This document shows positions 44,250 through 55,890 of a stretch of 64,000 nt of DNA, piece by piece. The position numbers and the translations under genes are program-made. The DNA is from Earliella scabrosa (lineage: Eukaryota > Basidiomycota > Agaricomycetes > Polyporales > Polyporaceae): assembly GCA_022605405.1 (NCBI GenBank), contig JABYQQ010000010.1, forward strand, positions 1,426,001 through 1,490,000, written 5' to 3'. The notes below the pieces were generated by a model. The model had not been told where the DNA came from. It did not search any database and saw only the letters and a program-made list of their open reading frames with translations. Within the stretch, counting starts at the first letter, position 1. Each line of letters starts with the position of its first letter.

Positions 44250-45015
44250 GAGGGTCGTAGCTTCCGTACGTCGCGCGCGTCCCTAGGAGAGAGATATGAA
44301 GGCGGTCCACAGACGCCAGAAGGGAAGAAACTCACGCGATTAGGGAACAGGGGGAGTGGGCGCACGAATCGCGTCACAGGGTGTGGAGAGGGACGAGCAA
44401 CCATCACCGGCAATCGAACAGCGAACGATGGAAGGATGAGCACTCCCCCGGCGCAGGGGACGAGAGATGGTGAGACCAGGGAAATCCGCTGGTTACGTGG
44501 ACGAGGGGTCGTCTCCGACAGCCGCGCGTGAGGGCGAGAGATAGTGATGGGGAATGAGCATCTGTTCCGCAGGCGGATGAGCACTCACCAGGGCCATGGA
44601 CGAGGCGACCGTGAGTGCGTCGTGGATGGTCGTCGCGAGCAGTCGATGCGCAGCACGCGTGTCTCGGCCCAGGCTTCGTCATCCAGCTCCAGCCAGCGGT
44701 ACACACCGCTCGGCCGGTTGGTCAGATGGACGAGTCGTCGTCGCCAGCAACAGCGCTGGCATGCGAGGACGAGAGCTAGCGAGGATGGACGATGAGCCTC
44801 GCGATGGCACAGGGAGGAGGACTAACCGCACGACTTCCCACACAGACGCGGGTCTCCGCTCGAGCCCGAGCCTCCCAAGCAGCGGCTGGGTTCTGGTTCG
44901 TTGCACAACCCGTTGACACCGACACCACCCGCGAGAACGAGGTAGCAAGGAACGGTCAGAACTCGCACGATGGGAGGACTCACCGGATGAACTCCTCCAC
45001 CGACGCCGGTCACGG
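44250..45015 (-). repeat. Array A4: short copy with terminal domain T (unit strand minus)
   Basis: The left part, 44.25-44.60 kb, matches terminal domain T of A1 (GGCGGTCCACAGACGCCAG, GAAACTCACGCG). Two to three array units follow to about 45.01 kb. This short version shows T plus units as one module. It lies where a RING gene would be expected upstream of the 45.5 kb partner-like gene. Confidence 0.85.
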
Positions 45016-45508
45016 CTCGCGCCTCACCAAAAGCCACGGTCCCCTTCCAACTCCTCACTCTACCACGGCGATAACAAGAGGACGAGACAAAAGTTGTGGC
45101 CATGTCGGTTTGGATTCCTGTGTTGTAGTACCAGTACCAATGTATGCATGTAAAGAGAGTCGCGAATAGTGACATCGTCGTTCACGCATCCTTGCCGCGG
45201 AATCCCCCACGCCCCGGAGACACGGTCCGGATGCCGGCGCCGGCACGACCCTCCCGCGCTCGGCCGAACGCGCACACCCCGCTTGCCGCCACAGTACCAC
45301 AGTACCAGTAAGAGGCTGACTTTGATTTCTATCAATCCACAAGCGTAGTGCCTTAGCGGCCTCGTAACTCCCTTGTTCCTTTGAGGCTAACACGTGGGAC
45401 AAAGCAATGAGGGCCCGGAGGCTCTTCCTTTATGCTGCTCCTTGCGAATGTGCTCATAAATACCACGATACTCCTTCTATGGGCCCCGCTGCCACAAACT
45501 GTGACACG
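45016..45508. other. No supported gene; local GC island
   Basis: A very GC-rich patch at about 45.19-45.30 kb contains the 14-bp palindrome TGCCGGCGCCGGCA. Open frames there reflect composition. Nothing else is seen. Confidence 0.4.
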
Positions 45509-45814
45509 ATGGATTCCCACGATTATCCTCATTCTGCTGATGATAATGATAATATGTGAGTAGTGTTATCGGACTGACATGCAAACGACTCATAGCTACA
45601 GAGTTTTGCTCGACACTCATGTTCTGGGGTGGCACGAGTTGCGACTGCAGCTGGACGGCCCAGGCGTAATCAAGCTTGAGCTATCAGAAGACTTCGAGAT
45701 CTCAGGTATGGATTCCGCGTAACAAATGCATACATGTATGATATTGATCCCCTAGCGCGTAGTTCAGCTCAAGATTGTCCACGACACTGGGGTCACTTTG
45801 ATCGACCTGGGTGA
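45509..45814 (+). CDS. Short partner-family-like protein, possibly truncated
   Basis: Exons 45509-45555, 45596-45705 and 45756-45814 close in phase, with GTGAGT and GTATGG donors (71 residues). It starts MDSHDYPHSADDNDN; exon 2 reads YRVLLDTHVLGWHELRLQLD, then GPGVIKLELSEDFEI. The gene layout (short acidic first exon, strand-rich second exon) matches the partner genes. The C-terminal strand-helix motif is missing and the frame stops early at TGA. Further exon-like sequence near 46.0 kb (contains VRPVYWVSGNLTVVYCLEC) may be the detached rest. It could be a pseudogene. Confidence 0.45.
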
Positions 45815-46433
45815 TGAATGTGCTGCTTATCATGTACTTGTCTGTATTCTTCTTACTCTCATCGGCAATCACTCTGACGATACTAACAGGGGGAGTCACG
45901 GATTCTGCTGGCTTGTGGTAGCCGTTTTCTCGCTCTGACTTTCCCATATCCCCAAGCATTAGAATTATTCGTGCATTGTCTCTTTTTTTGAACTACGCGA
46001 CGCATATATCGAGGTCAGACCGGTATACTGGGTCAGCGGAAACTTGACGGTCGTTTACTGCCTTGAGTGCTTCAATGATCAATATAATCTCACAAGTACG
46101 TAGCTTCCTATTACCGCCTAACCGGGTTACTGGTACTAGCTGCTTGAACGTGAGGTGTACATATGACGTTCATGACATGTGTGTTGGGAAGTGGCAATTT
46201 GAGATTTAGAGTGGGCGTTCGAGTCCGAACACAACTCGGCCATGTCAATTTTCTGAGCATGTACGCCTCCTAACCGTCTTTCGACTTTTCTCCCACAAAC
46301 TCTCCTCCGGTTGGTCCTCATTGACACTCCTACAGAAGTGTATGGATGATACACGCCATAGACAGTCTCTATGACTTCCATCGTCGTAAGCGTAAACATC
46401 AGAGCTTGTCTCGGACTAAATGACATACTGGGC
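45815..46433. other. No firm gene
   Basis: Minus-strand frames at 45.70-45.96 and 46.14-46.44 kb (the first contains VSIVRVIADESKKNTDKYMI) are protein-like but unassigned. The plus strand holds possible detached exons of the 45.5 kb gene. Confidence 0.3.
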
Positions 46434-47155
46434 TTATCCTCCAAACGTCAGTTTCCGTCCTCTAGCTTTCTTCGCGAGGATTGATCCTTGGTGACGGATG
46501 CGCGGAATAGGTAACTTGATTGACTGCGTCTCCAAGCCAGGCCTACGCGTCGTTGGCTGATCGCACAACGCACCAGCACAGCATCTCGCCAGAGGGGACA
46601 CGATCTGGGTTCCCTGCTCGGGTTCCTCCGGCGGCATGCACCGGTTCACTCTGGCGGTCCCGAAGGCCTGACACGGTTCGACCCGAGTCGCCCTGTCCCA
46701 CTCTACATCACGGACTGTCTGTGCCGGCACGTGTCGCAGTACGACGTGAGCGTACCGAACCTCGTTCCTCCTGCATTCGTTCTCCACGACCACGACCACG
46801 ACCGACGTTTCCTCTATCCGCACCAAGCCCACTATTCGTCCAATGAGGTGTGGGTCGTAGGCTTCATACTGGGAGGGAGGAAGCGATGGGGAGTGGTATG
46901 ACAATCGTGACAGAGCTGCAAGTTGAACGTATAACCCTGTCCACAACGGGAATGAAGGTTGAAGGGGGGAGTGATAGACGTGGATGGTTCCCCCGGTGGC
47001 GACTGGGTGGTGTTTGGAGCTGGCAGTTCCCTCCCATCGAGCATATAGTGTGATTGGTTCGCTTTGATGGTCATCTTCTGGTTCCACGTTGTATGCTGAA
47101 TGAGGGCCGCTGTACGCAGGTCGTAGAGTGAAAGTGCGAGGCATGCGGTGCGTTT
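46434..47155 (-). CDS. Orphan ORF of about 240-280 residues
   Basis: The longest unspliced minus-strand frame in this part runs from 47285; an internal ATG near 47.15 kb gives MPRTFTLRPAYSGPHSAYNV. It continues ARWEGTASSKHHPVATGG and YDPHLIGRIVGLVRIEETS with a Val run. It ends with RCMPPEEPEQGTQIVSPLA and a basic tail. A GTTATACG...CTCCCAG intron in the middle is possible. No domain is recognised. Length and amino-acid pattern favour a real gene, but there is no family support. Confidence 0.4.
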
Positions 47156-47289
47156 TCTTCGGACGAGCAAGTGATGACGGCATGACTGCTAGCAGATCGT
47201 AGAAATGGACTGTAGGAGAGTGGGCCAGCCTGAGGGCATCATACGGGCCAGCAATATGCATCGATATGGCAGCCAATTTTCTCACGATG

Positions 47290-48654
47290 CCTTAAGTGGA
47301 ATGGCAAGGCTGTTTGTTTGTTGTTCGAGACAAACTCCCAGCGAACACCCATTGAGATGCATGTTTAGTCCAGAGCCCGAGGAACCATATCGTTGTGTGG
47401 TTTGATTATGTCCATATGAATGTACAGTACGCAACTTGACATAACTGCCAAAGTCCAATTGACACGGGAGAGTATCCGAGGTCACCATTCTGGCTCGTAG
47501 ACATTGACAAGAACCCGATGTCTAGCGCCCGTCTAAATCCACTTGGAATTGAGGATTATCGGCATGGGTAGACGTGCGAAGTCTACATTGATGTGTATAA
47601 TTGACATTGCCAAGTCCTGTTTGAAACCAGCAGCAGGTGGACCCCTTGAGAGAGAACTTGAGTTGGTCAGCTGGCAGAGTAGTGTCGTCGAGCCATCAGG
47701 AAACGCTGGTACCTCTGATGCCATAATACATATCGTTGATAGCGCACAACACTCCGACGCAGTCCGGAGCCGAACAGGATCGTCGGAGCGGCCATGCCCT
47801 CGGACACAAGGTGCGACGGAACCATATCTGATTATCCTTCTTTCCTCACCGCTATCATATATACTAGTATTCACTCTATTGTGGCCACCCTCCTTGCCTG
47901 CCATGCTCGATTCTGACATACGCGATCGTCCTCGGACAAGCTCAACGCGATCACGAGGTCGCTGGTGGATCTCATCGCATCCGGCGTGGTGAGGTGAACG
48001 AGCTGCGCGAGCCCTCGGACGCGCGAGCCGGGCGGGTGGCAAGAGTACGAGGAGCCCAGGAACAGGCGGGACGAGGTCCGAGAGCCACGTGGAGGAGATC
48101 TCCAATTGCAAGGATCTACCTTTGATGGCAACCACAGCGGAGTTTCAAAAGCTACTGGGGAGCTAGACGCTGGGCGCCATGATAGCCCCGCTCAATTCCT
48201 CTTGGGCTGGGGAGTGAGTCTTTTTGAGAGCCCAGAAGGACGGACTTCCGGTGAGTTCAGGAGTTAAACTGGACACATATCCCAGCGGATTGAGGGGCGC
48301 CGCCTCGAGCTGCGGCCCGATAGACGCACACCAGCCACATGGCAACACGTGGGCGCCATATGGCGTAGACGCCCCGCTGTGTAGAGCAGTTCGCACAGCT
48401 GCTTATCTGTCTCTATATATCCCCTCAACATGAGTAGCTGCGAAGCCCAAGATCAGCCAATAGTCTCTGTTCTCAGGTGCTCAACTCTTCTACCGCTCTG
48501 TTAGACATGCTAGGAAACTCCCGAACAAGACCAATGGGTCTCGGTGCTCGTTCTTACGCCATGTATCCCTGTGTCGACACAACGGACGCACGAAGTGTAT
48601 CTTCAACCTTCCGATTTATAACGGTATGTATCTTTGCTACCCTTTCTCCTATCG
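47290..48654. other. No supported gene
   Basis: Overlapping frames of 150-200 codons occur on both strands at 47.5-48.1 kb with no motif. A TATATA-like box lies near 48.41 kb. I cannot choose a strand. Confidence 0.3.
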
Positions 48655-49544
48655 CTACCATAATGTTCCTCCGCTACCTCGCACATTGAACGGGAAGAGG
48701 GTGTCCCAGTGGTCCTGAGTGTCTGGGATGACGTCTTCTGTTCCCTTGCTGCCGTCCAGTATTGTCGCAATGCTCCGCAGTGCCTTAACTGCGATTGGTG
48801 GACTCGCAGCTCGGTTTCGGCACACTGGGCATGTGTATCGGGGATGAGGAGTTTTGCCAATGACCCAGTCTATATGTGCGATCACTGCACAGCGCTGTGT
48901 GAAGCACAGGTCGCTGTCCAGTGCATACGCTTGCCATTTTGTTGGAACCAATTTCTTGGGGATGTATGAAGGGAACGAGTGTCGATGCGCTTGCAGAGCC
49001 AGATGGAACCACTGATCTAGACAATGCAAACAGAAGGTGTGACCGCATCCGAGTCTGTCCTGACCATGAGTTCCATTCGGTTCTGACTTGCATGCCTCAG
49101 TGATCACGTACGTGCATAGATCTGATGCTACTGAAGCGCAGATGGAGCAAGCTATCTGTTCAGAAAGCCTTGCTAGTGCCTGTAAGGAACGAATCAATTG
49201 GCCCACTGCCTAGGCTGACAGGGAAACCATCGCACCTGTCCCAACTGCGTTCGCTGAGCCATGACTTTAATGACAGTACTACCAAGATAATTGGCCTGAG
49301 TTCGCAAGTTTTGTAGCTCCTGTTTCGTGCTGCACGTTGTCGACAGATATAGCAGTATTGGCATATGACTCACCTGTTCTGCCATTCGCAAACACCTCTC
49401 CATAACTATGTGTGCCTCGTCTGATGCATTGACGCTATCTTTCGATGATGTCGTTGATTTATGCTTTGGGGCAGGTGTCTCACTGGTATCCGTCTGAATA
49501 CGGGTCTTTCCGCGCATCGCTGTGAAGCAGAAGGGATCGCCCAT
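48655..49544 (-). CDS. RING-finger protein 3 (coiled coil plus long-loop RING)
   Basis: Exons 49374-49544, 49236-49319 (84 nt), 49108-49179 and 48655-49059 are all phase 0 (243 residues). It starts MGDPFCFTAMRGKTRIQ; exon 1 ends RCLRMAEQ; exon 2 is the coiled coil (ELQNLRTQANYLGSTVIKVM). The RING begins QIACSICASVASDLCTY, then LGCGHTFCLHCLDQWFHL. The loop (PSYIPKKLVPTKWQAYAL, then AHIDWVIGKTPHPRY) is followed by YTCPVCRNR. The tail has FPFNVRG before the stop. RING domains recruit E2 enzymes. It is the closest relative of RING 2. It is divergent from the 49.97 kb partner. Confidence 0.92.
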
Positions 49545-49967
49545 CTGCGTGTCAGACTTTATATCATACGCTCACTACTAGTATCGCTGCAGCATCGGCT
49601 TCGCGAACTGACAGCGCGAATGCAACTCTGTTTGCCCATGACCAGACAATACAACGTGAGTGCTCTTCTCCTTAATTGCAGATGCGTACTCATGCTTTGT
49701 CTAGAATGTCATTATCGCATCACCAGGCTGCGCGCGATGGCAGTCGCGTGCATGCGCGTCTAGCATTGCAAACAAAGCAAGCACAAAACATGCGATGTTC
49801 CGTGCCGTCTACTTTGTCGTTGTTACGCATGCGCTCCGGAATTATATGATTTGACTTGAATCACCTGTTGGCGAAGGCCGCTCTTTTCTCTTCCTTTCTC
49901 CTGACGGCGCTTCTCATCGCACAAATACGAGAGGACGGAACAACTGACTTTGTCCTCCGATACTGAC
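49545..49967. promoter_or_regulatory. Region between RING gene 3 and its divergent partner
   Basis: 423 bp lie between outward-facing start codons. This is a candidate bidirectional promoter, nearly the same length as at RING gene 2 (418 bp). No shared element was detected by eye. Confidence 0.45.
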
Positions 49968-50603
49968 ATGGCATCTGTTGGGCCTCCGTGAGTTCTCGTT
50001 CTAACATGCCTGACGAACTTCTAAAACATGAACAATGCAGGCAATTTGAGGATGTCAGCGTTTTTGGTTGGGATCAACATCAAGCCCTCCGTGTTAACCA
50101 TCCGTTTTCCACTGTCTCTCTGTCTCGTGACGGCTACTCGGGAAACAGTACGTATCTCCTATATAGCCAATGTTGCGACACAATAACGCGTATATGTGCC
50201 TCAACTACAGCACACCTCACTGTGATGGTTGATCAGCATTCAATCACCTATGATCTGAGCTACTGGGAAAGCTGCTATAGAGCTGTATGTTATTTTCTCA
50301 GACAGATCATCGTTGTCTTATACGTCTCTATAGGGAGCATCCATGCGCTTTACTCGCGATGGTACAACCCTCGCGCTGGTGTTCCTGAACACGGCTTCAC
50401 TTGATTCATTTCTTAGCTGTCTGGAGCACTTGACATACGGCGAGCAAAGCGTTGAACCAGGTGGCCTTCACGGCTCTTGGATTGATCTCGCATGTCACTC
50501 CGAGAACGCGCGAAGTGATGTGTTCATGCAGGATCGTGAACGAGAGGATAAAGCTGATGTTGACGATCCATGGGTCTTGGTTGAGCATGTTCGGGAGAAA
50601 TAA
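49968..50603 (+). CDS. Small partner-family protein next to RING gene 3
   Basis: Exons 49968-49987, 50041-50147, 50211-50284 and 50334-50603 close in phase (156 residues). It starts MASVGPP and continues QFEDVSVFGWDQHQALRVNH, PFSTVSLSRDGYSGN and HLTVMVDQHSITYDLSYWES. The family motif is LALVFLNTASLDSFLSCLEHL (LALVFLNTASL plus DSFLSCLEHL). An acidic tail ends DPWVLVEHVREK. The strand-rich body followed by one helix suggests a small PH-like or beta-sandwich fold; this is inference. No signal peptide or enzyme motif is seen. Confidence 0.85.
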
Positions 50604-50725
50604 GCGATCGAGACACTGTCCACCTCTTGTCTGTGGCATATGATAGATATATAGTTGTTGGTAATCAGGAGAACATATGAGCTTCCATCATACGAAGAGA
50701 CTCGCTGGTCCACTCATTCGCCGCT

Positions 50726-51001
50726 TTGTGGCAGGTTGTGACAGTGATACATTCGCAGATCTGTAGTAAGAGGGGGGAGTGTCTTTATAGTGGGAGGAGA
50801 AAGTCGGGCAACATTCCTCGACAGAGGGTCTTGCGTCCCAACAGTCGCACTGAGCATGGAATCGCCCCTCGCGGACTGTGGAAGAACTGTTATAATCCGG
50901 CTTGGCTTGACAAGCTCCGCCCGTATGAAAGACGTCAACTCAAGATCATCGAGCGGGAATACGACTTTACTATCCCTGGGCCCTCCCAGAAGAGAACATA
51001 G
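50726..51001 (+). CDS. Gene fragment with a NCYNPAWL motif
   Basis: The 3' half reads GIAPRGLWKNCYNPAWLDKL, then RPYERRQLKIIEREYDFTI and PGPSQKRT before TAG. A segment of this type (GLP-x-N-x-Y-x-P-x-WL) recurs near the C-terminus of many uncharacterised Agaricomycete proteins, from memory of that group. The 5' part is unclear and may be intron. It is probably the last exon of a truncated gene. Confidence 0.4.
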   Translation: MWQVVTVIHSQICSKRGECLYSGRRKSGNIPRQRVLRPNSRTEHGIAPRGLWKNCYNPAWLDKLRPYERRQLKIIEREYDFTIPGPSQKRT

Positions 51002-51184
51002 TCGCAGGTGGTGACATGGCTTCATCAGCGAGTGTATAGACATAGGACTTGGATATAACAAATGTCAATCGTTCGTACATGGCAGTATCAAGCCTGTGTA
51101 CCGGATCTAACCTCTAGAGGAGTAGAATCCGTGGCCCGCCAGCGGTAGCGTCTGCCGGGGTCACCAAAATGATGTGCGTGCTGC

Positions 51185-51207
51185 ATGAATGAATGAATGA
51201 ATGAATC
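51185..51207. repeat. (GAAT)n microsatellite
   Basis: The tetranucleotide GAAT is repeated about five and a half times. It lies in an otherwise gene-free segment. Confidence 0.85.
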
Positions 51208-51409
51208 TCCCGTTTATTGCCCGCGAGGGCCGAGCCCTATGGTAGGCAGTACATACAGTAGTCTACTTGTACCGTGAGCTGTATCCACGAAGTCGATGCG
51301 ATCATTAGTGTGCGTGCTGCATGAACTCGGGCATGACGGGAATAACAGTCAAAACCCGTGAACGCGATGCCAAGCCTTCGCCTACAGTTGCTCGAAGGGG
51401 TATATTTCG

Positions 51410-51720
51410 CTGCTCGAAGAGCTAGACACGAGAGGGTGCTTACCGGAAAGGGACTGGAGAGACACACGGCGAGAGGGACTCTGAGGGAGGAACGCGAGAC
51501 TTGGCGGTGAGGATGGCGTGCCTGAGCGCATCGGGGTCGGCAAATGTAGGCCAAAGAAGGCAACACGTCGGTGTCGGGCGCTTACTGACCTGGCCCTCAA
51601 CAACGCTGTCGTCGTGTCGACAGCGGGCGCGACGAGTTCCGACCGCTTGTCCAAGCCTCAGTCACCATCGCCCACAGTCCAACGTCACATTGGTTCAGCC
51701 CCGGAGCTCGTCAATTGGGA
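51410..51720 (-). pseudogene. Exon fragments of a gene interrupted by array A5
   Basis: Minus-strand exons DKRSELVAPAVDTTTALLRA and SRVPPSESLSPCVSPVPF are separated by a GTCAGT...CGCCAAG intron and followed by a GTAAGC donor. The 5' side ends at the edge of array A5, so the gene appears cut by the array. Family unknown. Confidence 0.35.
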
Positions 51721-51749
51721 GTCCCGGATAAGCGGTGTGGGCGAGGGAG

Positions 51750-54700
51750 GAGGGCCCGAGGCGTAACCAGCGTCGTCATACGGTGAGTGCTCGTCCCTCT
51801 GTCATCGAGATCTAGAGGCTCACCGTCCATCCACAACAGCTCTCGTGCTCGCATGCTGGTGCTGGCGACGACGGCTCGTCCATCTGACCAACCAGCCGAG
51901 CGGTGTATACCGCTGGCTGGAGTTGGAGGACGAAGCGTGAGCCAAGACACGCGTGTTGCTCATCGACTGCTCGCGACGACCATCCATGACGCACTCACGG
52001 TCGCCTTATCCATGGTCCTGGTGAGTGCTCATCCGCCAGAGGAACAGGTGCTCATTTTTTTCACCCTCACGCGCGGGTGTCGGCGAGGGCTCGTCCATCT
52101 GAACAAACCTCGTCCCTCTGCCATCACGAGGCTCATCGTCCATCCTCCCTAGCTCTCGTGCTCGCATGCTGGTGCTGGCGACGACGGCTCGTCCATCTGA
52201 CCAACCAGCCGAGCGGTGTATACCGCTGGCTGGAGTTGGAGGACGAAGCCTGAGCCAGTGTACCGCTGGCTGGAGCTGGAGGACGAAGCCTGAGCCGAGA
52301 CACGCGTGTTGCTCATCGACTGCTCGCGACGACCATCCACGACGCACTCACGGTCGCCTCGTCCATGGCCCTGGTGAGTGCTCATCCGCCTGCGGAACAG
52401 ATGCTCATTCCCCATCACTATTTTTCACCCTCACGCGCGGGTGCCGGCGACGACGGCTCGTCCATCTGACCAACCAGCCGAGCGGTGTATACCGCTGGCT
52501 GGAGTTGGAGGACGAAGCGTGAGCCAAGACACGCGTGTTGCTCATCGACTGCTCGCGACGACCATCCATGACGCACTCACGGTCGCCTTATCCATGGTCC
52601 TGGTGAGTGCTCATCCGCCAGAGGAACAGGTGTTCATTCCCCATCACTATTTTTCACCCTCACGCGCGGGTGCCGGCGACGACGGCTCGTCCATCTGACC
52701 AACCAGCCGAGGGTGTTCTGCTGGCTGGAGCTGGAGGACGAAGCCTGGGCCGAGACACGCGTGCTGCTCATCAACTGCTCGCGACGACCATCCACGCGAC
52801 GACCATCCACGACGCACTCGCGTTCGCCTCGTCCATGGCCCTGTTGAGTGCTCATCGGTCTGCGGAACAGATGCTTATTCCCCGTCACTATCTTTCACCC
52901 TCACGCGCGGGTGCCGGCGACGACGGCTCGTCCATCTGACCAACCAGCCGAGCGGTGTATACCGCTGGCTGGAGTTGGAGGACGAAGCCTGAGCCAGTGT
53001 ACCGCTGGGTGGAGCTGGAGGACGAAGCCTGAGCCGAGACATGCGTGTTGCTCATCGACTGCTCGCGACGACCATCCACGACGCACTCGCGGTCGCCTCG
53101 TCCATGGCCCTGGTGAGTGCTCATCCGCCTGTGGAGCAGATGCTCATTCCTTTCACCCTCACGCGCGGGTGTCGGCGACGACGGCTCGTCCGTCTCAACA
53201 AACCGTGGCAAAGGGCGTGCTCGTCCCTCTGCCAACACGAGGCTCATCGTCCATCCTCGCCAGCTCTCGCCCTCACACGCGGGCGTCGGCGACGAGGGCT
53301 CGTCCATCTGACCAACCAGCCAGCCGAGCGGTGTATACCGCTGGCTGGAGTTGGAGGACGAAGCCTGAGCCAAGACACGCGTGCTGCTCATCAACTGCTC
53401 GCGACGACCATCCACGCGACGACCATCCACGACGCACTCGCGTTCGCCTCGTCCATGGCCCTGTTGAGTGCTCATCGGTCTGCGGAACAGATGCTTATTC
53501 CCCGTCACTATCTTTCACCCTCACGCGCGGGTGCCGGCGACGACGGCTCGTCCATCTGACCAACCAGCCGAGCGGTGTATACCGCTGGCTGGAGTTGGAG
53601 GACGAAGCCTGAGCCAGTGTACCGCTGGGTGGAGCTGGAGGACGAAGCCTGAGCCGAGACACGCGTGTTGCTCATCGACTGCTCGCGACGACCATCCATG
53701 ACGCACTCACGGTCGCCTTATCCATGGTCCTGGTGAGTGCTCATCCGCCAGAGGAACAGGTGCTCATTTTTTTCACCCTCACGCGCGGGTGTCGGCGAGG
53801 GCTCGTCCATCTGAACAAACCTCGTCCCTCTGCCATCACGAGGCTCATCGTCCATCCTCCCTAGCTCTCGTGCTCGCATGCTGGTGCTGGCGACGACGAC
53901 TCGTCCATCTGACCAACCGGCCGAGCGGTGTGTACCGCTGGCTGGAGCTGGAGGACGAAGCCTGAGCCGAGACACGCGTGTTGCTCATCGACTGCTCACG
54001 ACGACCATCCACGACGCACTCACGGTCGCCTCGTCCATGGCCCTGGTGAGTGCTCATCCGCCTGTGGAGCAGATGCTCATTCCTTTCACCCTCACGCGCG
54101 GGTGTCGGCGACGACGGCTCGTCCGTCTCAACAAACCGTGGCAAAGGGTGTGCTCGTCCCTCTGCCAACACGAGGCTCATCGTCCATCCTCGCCAGCTCT
54201 CGCCCTCACACGCGGGCGTCGGCGACGACGGCTCGTCTATCTGACCAACCAGCCGAGCGGTGTATACCGCTGGCTGGAGTTGGAGGACGAAGCCTGAGCC
54301 AGTGTACCGCTGGCTGGAGCTGGAGGACGAAGCCTGAGCCGAGACACGCGTGTTGCTCATCAACTGCTCGCGACGACCATCCACGACGCACTCACGGTCG
54401 CCTCGTCCATGGCCCTGGTGAGTGCTCATCCGCCTGCGGAACAGATGCTCATTCCCCATCACTATTTTTCACCCTCACGCGCGGGTGCCGGCGACGACGG
54501 CTCGTCCATCTGACCAACCAGCCGAGGGTGTTCTGCTGGCTGGAGCTGGAGGACGAAGCCTGGGCCGAGACACGCGTGCTGCTCATCAACTGCTCGCGAC
54601 GACCATCCACGCGACGACCATCCACGACGCACTCGCGTTCGCCTCGTCCATGGCCCTGTTGAGTGCTCATCGGTCTGCGGAACAGATGCTTATTCCCCGT

Positions 54701-55800
54701 CACTATCTTTCACCCTCACGCGCGGGTGCCGGCGACGACGGCTCGTCCATCTGACCAACCAGCCGAGCGGTGTATACCGCTGGCTGGAGTTGGAGGACGA
54801 AGCCTGAGCCAGTGTACCGCTGGGTGGAGCTGGAGGACGAAGCCTGGGCCGAGACACGCGTGCTGCTCATCAACTGCTCGCGACGACCATCCACGCGACG
54901 ACCATCCACGACGCACTCGCGTTCGCCTCGTCCATGGCCCTGGTGAGTGCTCATCGGTCTGCGGAACAGATGCTTATTCCCCGTCACTATCTTTCACCCT
55001 CACGCGCTGGTGCCGGCGACGACGGCTCGTCCATCCGACCAACCAGCCGAGGGTGTTCTGCTGGCTGGAGCTGGAGGACGAAGCCTGAGCCGAGACACGC
55101 GTGCTGCTCATGGACTGCTCGCGACGACCATCCACGACGCACTCACGGTCGCCTCGTCCATGGCCCTGGTGAGTGCTCATCGGTCTGCGGAACAGATGCT
55201 TATTCCCCGTCACCTTTTGTCACCCTCACGCGCGGGTGCCGGCGACGACGGCTCGTCCATCCGACCAACCGGCCGAGGGCGTTCCGCTGGCTGGAGTTGG
55301 AGGACGTAGCCTGAGCCGGGGCTAGTCTCTCTTCACACGACACCCATGACGTACTCTCGCCCTTGCGCGATCGCTCAGCCACCGAGATCGTCGATCGGAC
55401 TGACCGGATAGGCGTGGTGTGCGGCCGCCTGGAGGAGGAGGCGCGAGCCGTGACCGGCGTCGGTGGAGGTCATCCGGTGAGTCCTCGTCCTTCTGTCATC
55501 GTGCGATTTCTGACCGTTACTTGCTGCCTCGTTCTCGCGGGCGGTGTCGGTGTCAACGGGTTGTGCAACGAACCAGAACCCAGCCGCTGCTTGGGAGGCT
55601 CGGGCTCGAGCGGAGACCCGCGTCTGTGTGGGAAGTCATGCGGTTAGTCCTCCCTGTGTCATCGCGAGGCTCATCATCCATCCTCGCTAGCTCTCGTGCT
55701 CGCATGCTGGTGCTGGCGACGACGACTCGTCCATCGGACCAACCAGCCGAGCGGTGTGTACCGCTGGCTGGAACTGGAGGACGAAGCCTGAGCCGTCACT
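51750..55800 (+). repeat. Array A5, the longest array of exon-intron-like units (unit strand plus)
   Basis: About 14 donor-like sites (GTGAGTGCTC, some decayed to TTGAGTGCTC) occur near 51.78, 52.02, 52.37, 52.60, 52.85, 53.11, 53.46, 53.73, 54.05, 54.42, 54.66, 54.94, 55.17 and 55.48 kb. Higher-order blocks repeat nearly unchanged: the block at 52.85 kb recurs at 53.47 and 54.66 kb. A short doubled piece (CCAGTGTACCGCTGG) marks several block joins. The 3' end at about 55.8 kb passes within 100 bp of the start codon of the next gene. Confidence 0.92.
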
Positions 55801-55890
55801 TGCGTTGGTGTAGGAGGCTTTCCGGTGCGTGCTCGTCAATCGCTCATCCAGTGGCTAATGGCCCTTCCTCGCCCTCTCCTGTCCACGCGG

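Noticed and set aside
47533..48135. Minus-strand frame of 200 codons
   Set aside because: The plus strand is open for 149 codons over the same DNA, neither has a motif, and I could not find supporting splice sites.
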